Below are positions 1-6,486 of a stretch of 9,361 nt of DNA, piece after piece; the stretch's first letter is position 1; the number at the start of each line of letters is the position of its first letter. The stretch comes from an uncultured Ignavibacteria bacterium (GTDB taxonomy: Bacteria; Bacteroidota; Ignavibacteria; Kapaibacteriales; UBA2268), in assembly GCA_903911805.1 (NCBI GenBank), contig CAIWET010000379.1:1-9361 (forward strand), read 5' to 3'. A model generated the notes under the pieces. The model searched no databases. It was given only the letters and a program-made list of their open reading frames with translations, and had not been told where the DNA came from. The position numbers were made by a program, and so were the translations under genes.

Positions 1-245
1 TTAGTATTATACATATCTTTATTATTTGATTCATAAATTTTATCACCTAATGAATCAAATTCTATATATGTTTTTAATTGAACATTATTTGTATCATTTA
101 AAAATGGAAAAAATAGAATTTTACAATTTCTAAAACCACCATTTACTTTTTCTGGTTGAAAATCATATTCCTCATCAATCTGCCCAAATAAAATATTTCC
201 CAGTGCAAAAAATGCAAATACAAGAGCATTGAAGGCATTTTTCAT
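1..245 (-). CDS. Exported protein of unknown function, N-terminal part
   Basis: An open frame runs from an ATG at 245 to the window edge, giving 81 codons with the 3' end missing. The product starts MKNAFNALVFAFFALGNILFGQ-like, a short hydrophobic stretch ending in a plausible signal peptidase I site near residue 22, followed by an acidic mature start (IDEEYDF). The visible mature part has one Cys near residue 42 in the stretch GGFRNCKILFF and is otherwise polar and aromatic. I do not recognise a family. It has its own candidate promoter (TAATTTTG at 288-281, 35 nt upstream) and is separated from the sulfur operon by a terminator at 322-356, so it is a separate transcription unit. The signal peptide, start codon position and promoter support a real gene; function is unknown. 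Confidence 0.6.
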   Translation of the reverse strand, partial: MKNAFNALVFAFFALGNILFGQIDEEYDFQPEKVNGGFRNCKILFFPFLNDTNNVQLKTYIEFDSLGDKIYESNNKDMYNT

Positions 246-280
246 AATAAAATCCCAATAAAAGAGAATAAAATACATTA

Positions 281-288
281 CAAAATTA
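281..288 (-). promoter_or_regulatory. Candidate -7 promoter element of the exported-protein gene
   Basis: On the minus strand the octamer TAATTTTG matches the Bacteroidota -7 consensus TAnnTTTG and lies 35 nt upstream of the ATG at 245. I see no convincing -33 TTTG. The same octamer recurs upstream of the regulator gene and of tatC. Confidence 0.35.
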
Positions 289-321
289 GGAAAAATATAG
301 GTCTTTTTAATCACGGAAATT

Positions 322-356
322 AAAAAAAAATCCCACTTTATTTAAGCGGGATTTTT
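322..356 (-). terminator. Rho-independent terminator of the sulfur operon
   Basis: Stem TCCCACTT (331-338) pairs with AAGCGGGA (344-351) around a 5-nt loop and is extended by A/T pairs on both sides. The one mismatch is A-C in the plus-strand transcript but a G-U wobble in the minus-strand transcript, so the hairpin is better on the minus strand. There it is followed by a run of T. It lies about 32 nt beyond the stop codon of the rhodanese-like gene (388), the last gene of the operon. Confidence 0.8.
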
Positions 357-387
357 CATAATTAGTAAATTGGAATAAAAAATTAGA

Positions 388-1038
388 TTAGCATCCTTCT
401 TTTTTAGGCTTACCGCTTTTTGGTGCAGCTCCGCCACCAGCAGGTGCAGTTAACTTTGGCATTCCTGCTACTGAAGCGCCTGAATTTGTGGAATCAACTC
501 CAAGAGCCATTCCTCCAAAGAATTTACAAACTTCTTTCATTTTTTCAAATTTTGCTTTTTCTTCTGAATTTGCTGTTGCTGATAAACTTGGGAAAAGTAC
601 ATTCTTTTTCCACTTATCTAAACCGCCATCTAATACATAAACATTATTATAATTTTTAGATATCAAAAGAAACCAAGCTTGTGCAGATACAAATCCATCA
701 TTATCAGAATATAAAATAATTTTCTGTGTTTTTGGAAGATTTGATTTTATTAATTTTTGCAATTGAATATTCTCTGCTTGAGTGATATGATATTCATTAA
801 ATTGCTTTTCATCTCTTAAATCAACTAAAGCAAAATCTGCTTTTTGAGCAATTATCCATTCAGCTAATGTTTCTGGTGAAACTTTGCTTTTGCTTTCCTC
901 GATTTTTTGGGAAATTTCATAAAGATTAACTTTTGCATTATTTTTCATTGGATTGCCAACAAATAAAGCTATCACTCCTAATACAACTGCTAATGCTGCT
1001 AATTTCGAATTTATCGTTTTTGGAAGATTAATTGCCAT
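388..1038 (-). CDS. Membrane-anchored rhodanese-like protein without the catalytic Cys, C-terminal Gly-Cys tail
   Basis: 216 aa. Residues about 11-28 form one N-terminal membrane segment after a Lys-containing start, so the rest is probably periplasmic. Residues about 55-148 form a rhodanese domain: LVDLRD (71-76) and VLDGGLDKW (135-143) match the two flanking CH2-type motifs. At the active-site loop, where the family has Cys, the sequence is LYSDNDGFVS with Ser111 (codon TCT at 708-706), so classical sulfurtransferase activity is not expected there. Only two cysteines exist: Cys171 just after the domain and Cys216, the last residue. Between them lies a Gly/Ala/Pro/Lys-rich linker ending KKEGC. 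It is the last gene of the operon; its start overlaps the stop of the upstream transporter gene (TAATG), with GGAG 10 nt before the ATG. Inference: it binds or relays sulfane sulfur on the tail cysteine. A merely structural role is also possible. Confidence 0.85.
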   Translation of the reverse strand: MAINLPKTINSKLAALAVVLGVIALFVGNPMKNNAKVNLYEISQKIEESKSKVSPETLAEWIIAQKADFALVDLRDEKQFNEYHITQAENIQLQKLIKSNLPKTQKIILYSDNDGFVSAQAWFLLISKNYNNVYVLDGGLDKWKKNVLFPSLSATANSEEKAKFEKMKEVCKFFGGMALGVDSTNSGASVAGMPKLTAPAGGGAAPKSGKPKKEGC

Positions 1039-1637
1039 TATTTACCATCTCCTTTCTTGTATCCATATTTCTTTTCAACCCATTCAGAGCCAATAAATCC
1101 ACCAATTGCCATTAGTACAACCAAGAAAACAATAATTCCATAAGAAATATTGAAATATTCAGGAATTGTTATTCTTCCCATTGGAGTTGAATTGGCAAAT
1201 CCTGAAATAAATGGATAAACTTCGCCGTAAATGAAAATCCCAACAAAGATTCCAATCACATAAAAAATTGGGTCAATTCTTCCAATAGAACAAGATACAA
1301 TTGAAGTTCCTGGGCAATATCCACCCACAACAAAACCTAATCCTAATAATAATCCACCAACGATTTGAGGTATCATAAAAGTGTCAGTGGTATAAACCAT
1401 ACTTATATCCATCAATCCAAAAGCTCCAAGGAAAAATATTCCGAGCATTGCAGTTATAATTGCTGTAAACATTACTTTAAATACTGTCAAATCTTTAAAG
1501 TAAAATTGAGCAGCTAATTTATTTCCACTTCCAAACCCACCTTTTTCAAGGAAAAATCCGAAACCAATACCTGTAATAAACGCAATTATGAAACTGGCTT
1601 CGTCGCCAAAATATCCGAATTTATAAAATGGACTCAT
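1038..1637 (-). CDS. YeeE/YedE family sulfur transporter, second half-size subunit
   Basis: 199 aa from the preferred start. Several hydrophobic membrane segments (about 14-30, 54-76, 90-106, 122-146, 165-184). The family signature appears as GFFLEKGGFGSG (27-38) and GGYCPGTSIVSC (105-116), with Cys108 and Cys116. YeeE/YedE proteins include the thiosulfate importer TsuA, where conserved membrane cysteines bind the substrate; here the fold is split over two genes and this is the half with the GGYCPGTS motif. Start choice: the open frame extends to 1691, but that part overlaps the upstream coding sequence. GGAG at 1650-1647 sits 9 nt before the ATG at 1637 and only 3 nt before the one at 1643, and the 1637 ATG overlaps the upstream stop as ATGA. 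The next gene follows with a TAATG overlap. The transported compound is inferred, with thiosulfate or another sulfane sulfur compound likeliest. Confidence 0.9.
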   Translation of the reverse strand: MSPFYKFGYFGDEASFIIAFITGIGFGFFLEKGGFGSGNKLAAQFYFKDLTVFKVMFTAIITAMLGIFFLGAFGLMDISMVYTTDTFMIPQIVGGLLLGLGFVVGGYCPGTSIVSCSIGRIDPIFYVIGIFVGIFIYGEVYPFISGFANSTPMGRITIPEYFNISYGIIVFLVVLMAIGGFIGSEWVEKKYGYKKGDGK

Positions 1638-2176
1638 AACCATTGTCTCCTTACAAAATATGCAAATGCATAAGCTCCAGCAAAAACGCAAAGCATAAAT
1701 GCCCAGCTACCTAAATTTAACATTGAACCACCTGTTAAGGCTTGTCCACTTGTGCATCCTCTACCAAGTTTTGCTCCAAAACCCATTAAGATTCCACCAA
1801 CAAATGCAAAAACAAATCTCTTTTTATCAGTATATTGCGGTCCTTTTTCTACTGATCTTTTAATTCTATGAGAGAATGTACCAGATAGAAAACCACCTAC
1901 GAAAACACCAATAACTTCAAAAACTAACCAATCTTTCAATGGATTCTTTGTTCCATCACCAAGATATTCTTTATAGAACTCATTTGACATAGCGTGTCCT
2001 GGTGCAACTACCGAAACACCAGCAGCAACAGCTGATGACATAGCTCCTGAAGCTCCAAGACCACGTCCCATAATAACAAAAGATGCAAGAAGTACTAAAC
2101 CTAATCCTAAACCAGCTAAATAAGGGTTCCAGTATGGTTTTGGAGATTTAGAATCTTTTTTAATTTCATTTTCCAT
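1634..2176 (-). CDS. YeeE/YedE family sulfur transporter, first half-size subunit
   Basis: 180 aa from the preferred start. Membrane segments are visible at about 19-36, 83-101, 121-136 and 154-174. The motifs GRGLGASGA (38-46) and GRGCTSGQALTGG (138-150) are characteristic of the YeeE/YedE family; Cys141 in GRGCTSG is the expected sulfur-binding position and Cys163 lies in the last membrane segment. It pairs with the next gene, which supplies the GGYCPGTS half, to make the equivalent of one full-length transporter. Start choice: an ATG also exists at 2191, but the GGAG at 2189-2186 lies inside that extension and is 9 nt before the ATG at 2176, the same spacing as in the next gene. Its stop overlaps the next start (ATGA at 1637-1634), implying translational coupling and probably a 1:1 complex. 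Confidence 0.9.
   Translation of the reverse strand: MENEIKKDSKSPKPYWNPYLAGLGLGLVLLASFVIMGRGLGASGAMSSAVAAGVSVVAPGHAMSNEFYKEYLGDGTKNPLKDWLVFEVIGVFVGGFLSGTFSHRIKRSVEKGPQYTDKKRFVFAFVGGILMGFGAKLGRGCTSGQALTGGSMLNLGSWAFMLCVFAGAYAFAYFVRRQWL
1647..1650 (-). promoter_or_regulatory. Ribosome binding site deciding the second transporter start
   Basis: GGAG (within AAGGAGA) lies inside the end of the first transporter gene. It is 9 nt before the ATG at 1637 but only 3 nt before the ATG at 1643, and lies downstream of the longest-frame start at 1691. It therefore favours the short form. Confidence 0.65.
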
Positions 2177-2185
2177 TTTTAAAAA

Positions 2186-2189
2186 CTCC
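2186..2189 (-). promoter_or_regulatory. Ribosome binding site deciding the first transporter start
   Basis: GGAG overlaps the upstream ATG (2191) and is 9 nt before the ATG at 2176. No Shine-Dalgarno sequence precedes the 2191 ATG (AT-rich leader), so the shorter protein is favoured. Confidence 0.6.
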
Positions 2190-2202
2190 ATTTATATTTA
2201 AT

Positions 2203-3147
2203 TTATTTTAATACTGCTGAAGACCAGTGGCTATATTGTCCCACTGCTACTATAATAAATCTCAACATTAAACCACCGAAAAGAACCAATATTGGTCCAA
2301 CAGATGTATGTTTAATTCTATGTGTTACTGCTGATAATTGAATTATTAAAGGAATAATTATTCCAATTCCAACTACAAAAATCCAGAAAATTGCTGCGAA
2401 CTTTCCATTTATCAATAGCATAGCTGCGTCATTTGATACTTGTGATGAAGTCAAAAGTCCTACCAAATAAAGCAGAATCAATACAAATTCAATTATTAAT
2501 AATACATTGTCAGATTTTGCTAATAATTCTCTTTCGTCTTTATTCTTTGCTATCATATGTATCAATGCAGCTGCAGCAGAAAGACCAGAAGTTAAGAAAA
2601 TTATCCAAAGCATTGCACTATTCCAAGCAGGTCTTGCACCAAAAGCGCTTAATAAAACTCCGGTATATAATCCTAATAATGCACCAATAGATATTGATAA
2701 TATTCCTAATGCTTTCAAAATATTAGGTTTATTTATTCTTTCTGAAATTTTATATAATCCTGGAATTAATGCACCAATCATTGGAGATATTTTAATAAAA
2801 CTTAATATTAATAATATTGGATAAACTAACATTAATATCCAAGCACCCCATGACATAGGTGATTTCCACATAAAAGCTGTGTACATTCTCCAGGTAAATA
2901 ATTTATGTTCCAAATCTAAAAATAAAGATCCCATACCTACTGAGATTAAAATTATTCCCAAATAAGGTAAGAATGTTAAAGCACTATTTTCAGCTTTATA
3001 TTTATGAGTAACAATAAAATATCCTGATATTATCATAATTCCAGCAACTAAACCACCAAAAAACAAATATACTGGTACTTCCCAACCCCAAATATGTAAA
3101 TTTGGGTCTATTAAATGATTCATTCTTGTTATAACTAATTCGTTCAT
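2203..3147 (-). CDS. nrfD: NrfD/PsrC family quinone-interacting membrane subunit
   Basis: 314 aa, the usual size of NrfD/PsrC proteins. Eight membrane segments can be drawn at about 24-46, 57-78, 98-120, 145-168, 176-200, 213-235, 250-273 and 283-304, matching PsrC. The N-terminal stretch LHIWGWEVPVYLFFGG (17-32) resembles the family's conserved entry to helix 1, close to the periplasmic quinone site. In this family the subunit anchors the periplasmic catalytic and ferredoxin subunits and passes electrons to or from menaquinol without haem. It sits directly after the ferredoxin gene with GGAG at 3156-3153, 5 nt before the ATG, and 9 nt after the preceding stop. The following transporter gene starts 11 to 26 nt beyond its stop, depending on the start. 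Family assignment is firm; direction of electron flow is not shown. Confidence 0.92.
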   Translation of the reverse strand: MNELVITRMNHLIDPNLHIWGWEVPVYLFFGGLVAGIMIISGYFIVTHKYKAENSALTFLPYLGIILISVGMGSLFLDLEHKLFTWRMYTAFMWKSPMSWGAWILMLVYPILLILSFIKISPMIGALIPGLYKISERINKPNILKALGILSISIGALLGLYTGVLLSAFGARPAWNSAMLWIIFLTSGLSAAAALIHMIAKNKDERELLAKSDNVLLIIEFVLILLYLVGLLTSSQVSNDAAMLLINGKFAAIFWIFVVGIGIIIPLIIQLSAVTHRIKHTSVGPILVLFGGLMLRFIIVAVGQYSHWSSAVLK

Positions 3148-3156
3148 TTCTTCTCC

Positions 3157-3696
3157 TTATACCAAATAATAAATTTGTGGTTCAGTTCCTGCAGCTGGAA
3201 TCAAAGGATGATTCTTTCTAGATTTTAGTAATTTTGAAACTTCGCTTTCTGGATCATCAAAATCACCAAAGTGCATACAATATGTTGGGCAAACTGAAAC
3301 ACAAGCTGGTAATTCGCCATTTTCTAGTCTATGATTGCAAAATGTACATTTATCAGCATAACCTTCAGGATTTACAAATCTTGCTCCATAAGGACAAGCT
3401 GCCATACAAGCCTTACATCCAACGCATTCATCTTGAGTAACAAGTACTATTCCACCTTGTTCTGATACGTGGCTTGCTCCTGATGGGCAACAATAAACGC
3501 AAGGAGGATTATCACATTGATTACATCTTTCACTTCTAATTTCTTGTGTTAAAGTAGGGAAAACTCCATTAGTTTCGTAAGCAATCCAATCACGATTAAA
3601 ACCTTCAGGTACATTATTCTCAGTTTTACAAGCTACTACGCAGTCCATACAACCAACGCACTTAGCTGTATCTATAACCATTCCATATCTTGCCAT
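3157..3696 (-). CDS. psrB: Four-cluster [4Fe-4S] ferredoxin subunit, PsrB/PhsB type
   Basis: 179 aa. Four cysteine groups, each able to complete a [4Fe-4S] cluster, are visible: C13/C16/C19/C23; C58/C61/C66 with C69 or C70; C91/C94/C97/C101; and C117/C120/C132/C136. This is the DmsB/PsrB/NrfC pattern of electron-transfer subunits linking a molybdopterin catalytic subunit to an NrfD membrane subunit. The second group reads CVYCCP, one cysteine more than required, and C140 in CPTYCMHF is also extra. There is no signal peptide, as expected if it is exported together with its Tat-tagged partner. GGAG (3707-3704) lies 7 nt before the ATG inside the end of the catalytic gene; the gap between the genes is 2 nt. 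Electron-transfer role is near certain; the psr name is by family and context only. Confidence 0.92.
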   Translation of the reverse strand: MARYGMVIDTAKCVGCMDCVVACKTENNVPEGFNRDWIAYETNGVFPTLTQEIRSERCNQCDNPPCVYCCPSGASHVSEQGGIVLVTQDECVGCKACMAACPYGARFVNPEGYADKCTFCNHRLENGELPACVSVCPTYCMHFGDFDDPESEVSKLLKSRKNHPLIPAAGTEPQIYYLV

Positions 3697-3698
3697 AA

Positions 3699-5900
3699 TT
3701 ATACTCCTACCTCTAAAGTAACAAAATTCATATTCATTCCTGTACCGCCCATTAGTGGATCTACTTTATATCGAGTAACTAAAGCAGAATCACTAGCTCC
3801 TTTACCAAATACTGATTTCAATCCTTTTGAATTATGTCCAAAACCGTGAGTCATAAACACGCAATCAGTTCTAATTCTTTGAGTTGCTTTCACTTTAATT
3901 TTATTACTTATTTTACCATCTTGATTTTTCAACTTCACGTAATCACCAGATTTCAATCCATATTGATTAGCAATATCGATATTTAACCAAAGTTCATTTT
4001 CTGATTGCATTTCTTGCAAAATTGGATTTGATTGGGTTTGGCTAAATGTATGAACGGGACTTCTACCAAAAAGAAGTCTAAAGGAACCTGCTGGTGGTTC
4101 TTCGTGTTTTGTGTATTTTGGAATTGGATCAAAACCCTTTTCAGCTAATTGAGTAGAATAAAATTCAACTTTTCCTGATGGAGTGAAAAATTCATTTGCA
4201 ACACCATCTTCTATATATATAGGTTTATTTGTACCTAAAATTATTCCTTTTTCTTTTAGTTCACTATAATTGAATCCACCCTTTTCAATTCTGAATTTTA
4301 AGTAATCTTCAATATGATTCCAAGGGAAGAAATGTCCTAAGTCTAGTTTATCAGCTAATTTTTTTGCAATCCACCAATTGTCTTTTTGGTCATCTGGAGG
4401 ATTTACTGCTGGTTGTCTTATTCCAACAAATGGTTTTTTAAATGGAGTAATATTCAAATCATCCCATCTTTCCAAATAAGTTGATTCTGGTAATACTACG
4501 TCTGCATATCCAGCAATTTCGCTTGGAACAACATCAACTACAACCATTAAATCTAGATTATTAATTGCTTTAATTGTTTCATCTTGATTTGGAAGTGCAT
4601 TTATTAAATTAGTTGCATAAACAAACCAAGCTTTAATGGGATATGGAGCTCCTGTTATTGATGCATTTCTGATTTCATTTGTTAAACCTTCGTCAGCACC
4701 AGCCCAAGGATATTTTTCTCCTCTAACGTCAACTCTTCCTTTTTCTGACTTTGGATATTCAGGATAAGGATAACCAGGAACACTTAATTTTGTTGGTTGA
4801 AAAAATGCACCTTTATGATTCCAATTTCCTAGTAATGAATTAACAATTGCAATTGCTCTGGATCTCTGAGCATCATCTCCATACCAAGTAACGTGTCTTC
4901 CAGGATGAACAAATGAAGCAGGTTTATTTTTAGCTAATTCTCTTATTGAATTTACAATTAATTCTGGTTCAATTCCAGTTTCAATATAACACCACTCTGG
5001 AGTATATTTACTAACTTCAGCTACTAATTGTTCAAAGCCGAATCCATATTGAGAAACAAATTCTTTGTCATATAAATTCTCTTTAATCAATATATTTGCC
5101 CAAGTTAAAAGCAATGCCATATCTGTTCCAGGTTTAATTGGAAGATAATACTTAGCTTTACCAGCAATTACAGAAAATCTCGGATCAACAACTATCAAAG
5201 AAATTCCATTTTCTATAGCTTTTGATAATTCTTGAACTTGAGAATTATGCATATTCTCACCTAAGTGAGATCCAATAAGTGCCATAGCTTTTGAATTTTC
5301 AATATCTGTTCTTTCAGGGCTTCCTATGAATTGGCCTAAAGTTAATTCAAAACCAACTTCTCTTGGACCTCTGCATTGTGCAAATGATGGTGCTGTAATA
5401 TTTGGAGTTCCATAAGCCTTCAAAGTATGCTTCAAAAAATTACCACCAATTCCGTGTGCAAAAAAAGCGACAGATTCTGGACCATAATTTGTTTTGATAG
5501 TTTTCATTTTATCTGCGATAAAATTCAATGCTTCATCCCAAGTAACAACTTTCCATTCTTCCTCACCTCTTTTACCAACTCTTATAAGTGGGCTTTTTAA
5601 TCGGTTTGGATCGGAACTAACGCCTATTCCTCCTGTACCTCTTGGGCACAATCTTCCATTTGACAAAGGATCTAAAGGATTTCCCTCAATTTTCCAAAGC
5701 TTATTGCCTTTTGAATATGCAATTGCACCGCATTTCCAAAAACAAATGTTACAATAAGTGGCTGTCTTTTTTACAGGTTCTTCAATTTCTTTACCAAAAA
5801 GTTTTTTTGTGTCTGAAAAGTAACCAAGAGAAGTAGCTACCGCAGCAGTGCCAAAAGTGGCAGAGCTGATTTGTAAAAACTTTCTTCTTGAAAAAATCAT
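3699..5900 (-). CDS. psrA: Tat-exported molybdopterin oxidoreductase, PsrA/PhsA-type catalytic subunit
   Basis: 733 aa from the preferred start (734 from the ATG at 5903). Numbering here is from the 5903 ATG. A twin-arginine signal is clear: SRRKFLQIS (5-13), then a hydrophobic stretch to about residue 29, so the enzyme is periplasmic. The N-terminal [4Fe-4S] ligands are C51, C54, C58 and C86 (C-x2-C-x3-C-x27-C). QCRGPREVGF (176-185) places C177 at the position of the Mo ligand in polysulfide and thiosulfate reductases. Later blocks include GSHLGENMHN (211-220), a Mo-bis-MGD binding core, and a C-terminal dinucleotide-binding domain from about 605. Length agrees with PsrA/PhsA (about 750-765 aa). 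The upstream gene stop overlaps the 5903 ATG (TAATG), but GAGG is only 2 nt from it and 5 nt from the ATG at 5900, hence the preference. Neighbouring sulfur genes argue for thiosulfate, polysulfide or tetrathionate as substrate; this is inference. Confidence 0.92.
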   Translation of the reverse strand: MIFSRRKFLQISSATFGTAAVATSLGYFSDTKKLFGKEIEEPVKKTATYCNICFWKCGAIAYSKGNKLWKIEGNPLDPLSNGRLCPRGTGGIGVSSDPNRLKSPLIRVGKRGEEEWKVVTWDEALNFIADKMKTIKTNYGPESVAFFAHGIGGNFLKHTLKAYGTPNITAPSFAQCRGPREVGFELTLGQFIGSPERTDIENSKAMALIGSHLGENMHNSQVQELSKAIENGISLIVVDPRFSVIAGKAKYYLPIKPGTDMALLLTWANILIKENLYDKEFVSQYGFGFEQLVAEVSKYTPEWCYIETGIEPELIVNSIRELAKNKPASFVHPGRHVTWYGDDAQRSRAIAIVNSLLGNWNHKGAFFQPTKLSVPGYPYPEYPKSEKGRVDVRGEKYPWAGADEGLTNEIRNASITGAPYPIKAWFVYATNLINALPNQDETIKAINNLDLMVVVDVVPSEIAGYADVVLPESTYLERWDDLNITPFKKPFVGIRQPAVNPPDDQKDNWWIAKKLADKLDLGHFFPWNHIEDYLKFRIEKGGFNYSELKEKGIILGTNKPIYIEDGVANEFFTPSGKVEFYSTQLAEKGFDPIPKYTKHEEPPAGSFRLLFGRSPVHTFSQTQSNPILQEMQSENELWLNIDIANQYGLKSGDYVKLKNQDGKISNKIKVKATQRIRTDCVFMTHGFGHNSKGLKSVFGKGASDSALVTRYKVDPLMGGTGMNMNFVTLEVGV

Positions 5901-5902
5901 CA

Positions 5903-6355
5903 TTACCTCGTATAGTATTTTATACCTTCTTTAATTCTATTGCAATCTGAGTAGTGCCTATAAACAATGCATTCTCTGCAATCTTTACCAGCGCAAGGGT
6001 TGTCTTCGTGTTTATAAGTCCAACAGGGTTTTCCGTGTATATTATATGCTTTGCAAGTTTTTCTATGTTCATCTGAACAATTGATTATTGTCCAGCAAGG
6101 AATCATAGAATAAATGCTTTTGATTGATTCAATCGAGAATTTCATTTTGTTAATTGCATTTCTGATGCATTTAACTCTATTAATATCACCGTGAGAATAC
6201 AATCTATGTTTGGAATCTTTTTTAACAGGTATAATAAGTCCTTCTCTTTCATACATTCTCAATGTATGAACAGATACACCTAATAACTGAGCTGCAGTTC
6301 CAATTGATATCATCGGTGTATCTACATCTATCAAATCTTCTACTTCAGTATCCAT
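5903..6355 (-). CDS. MerR-type regulator with Cys-rich C-terminal domain (two Cys-Trp pairs)
   Basis: 150 aa. Residues about 16-80 are a MerR winged helix: SIGTAAQLLGVSVHTLRMYE (17-36), REGLIIP (37-43), HRLYSHGDINRV (50-61) and the IRNAINKMKFSIESI helix. The second half replaces the usual dimerisation coiled coil and effector domain with a compact cysteine region: C87-W88, C93, C101, C111-W112, C121, C126, C129, C138; C63 lies in the DNA-binding part. The two CW pairs recall the short two-CW domain of other bacteria, which I name from memory. Such cysteines could bind a metal or Fe-S cluster or react with sulfane sulfur or oxidants. It is the first gene of the operon, with its stop overlapping the catalytic-subunit start, and a perfect dyad lies in its promoter. 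Autoregulated control of the whole sulfur operon is therefore likely. The ligand is unknown. Confidence 0.88.
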   Translation of the reverse strand: MDTEVEDLIDVDTPMISIGTAAQLLGVSVHTLRMYEREGLIIPVKKDSKHRLYSHGDINRVKCIRNAINKMKFSIESIKSIYSMIPCWTIINCSDEHRKTCKAYNIHGKPCWTYKHEDNPCAGKDCRECIVYRHYSDCNRIKEGIKYYTR

Positions 6356-6393
6356 TAAAACCTATATTTATAAATATCACATTTACTAACATT

Positions 6394-6429
6394 CAAAATT
6401 ATCATTTACGAATGATATAATCAAGCAAA
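6394..6429 (-). promoter_or_regulatory. Candidate promoter of the regulator-sulfur operon
   Basis: Minus-strand TAATTTTG (6401-6394) fits the Bacteroidota -7 consensus TAnnTTTG. Upstream lie TTTG (6429-6426), 24 nt away, and CTTG (6425-6422), 20 nt away. Read instead as a classical promoter, TTGCTT and GATAAT are 19 nt apart, the stretched spacing typical of MerR-controlled promoters. The -7 element is 38 nt upstream of the ATG at 6355. Confidence 0.45.
6400..6417. promoter_or_regulatory. Inverted repeat, probable MerR-type operator
   Basis: TATCATT (6400-6406) and AATGATA (6411-6417) form a perfect 7-bp dyad around TACG. It lies between the candidate -33/-35 and -7/-10 elements of the operon, where MerR-family activators bind and untwist an over-long spacer. 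The adjacent gene encodes a MerR protein. Confidence 0.55.
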
Positions 6430-6454
6430 TAATTGTATTTTATAGATTTAGCTA

Positions 6455-6486
6455 AATTTAACGTTATTTTTAGTCAGCGTTAAATT
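6455..6486. repeat. Perfect 9-bp inverted repeat in the divergent intergenic region
   Basis: AATTTAACG (6455-6463) and CGTTAAATT (6478-6486) are exact reverse complements separated by 14 nt. No T-run follows on either strand, so a terminator is unlikely. It could be an operator for a dimeric regulator acting on tatC or on the sulfur operon. The 253-nt region between the two ATGs (6356-6608) otherwise holds only the candidate promoters, the 6400-6417 dyad and a short direct repeat AACTACTT (6493-6500, 6510-6517). Confidence 0.4.

Noticed and set aside
420..659. Plus-strand open frame of 79 codons
   Set aside because: Lies antisense within the rhodanese-like gene; Leu/Gln-rich low-complexity product, no ribosome site, no recognisable domain.
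388..1038. Frameshift or sequencing error as explanation for the missing rhodanese cysteine
   Set aside because: The domain is in frame throughout with both flanking motifs intact. A single-base difference (TCT versus TGT) cannot be excluded, but the surrounding loop also lacks the usual Gly/Arg pattern.
2433..2824. Two overlapping plus-strand open frames
   Set aside because: Both are antisense shadows of the NrfD gene, whose eight-helix product is clearly the real one.
3234..3440. Plus-strand open frame of 68 codons
   Set aside because: Antisense to the four-cluster ferredoxin gene; product has no domain and no upstream ribosome site.
5494..5836. Two plus-strand open frames
   Set aside because: Antisense to the Fe-S and signal region of the molybdopterin enzyme; no independent coding evidence.
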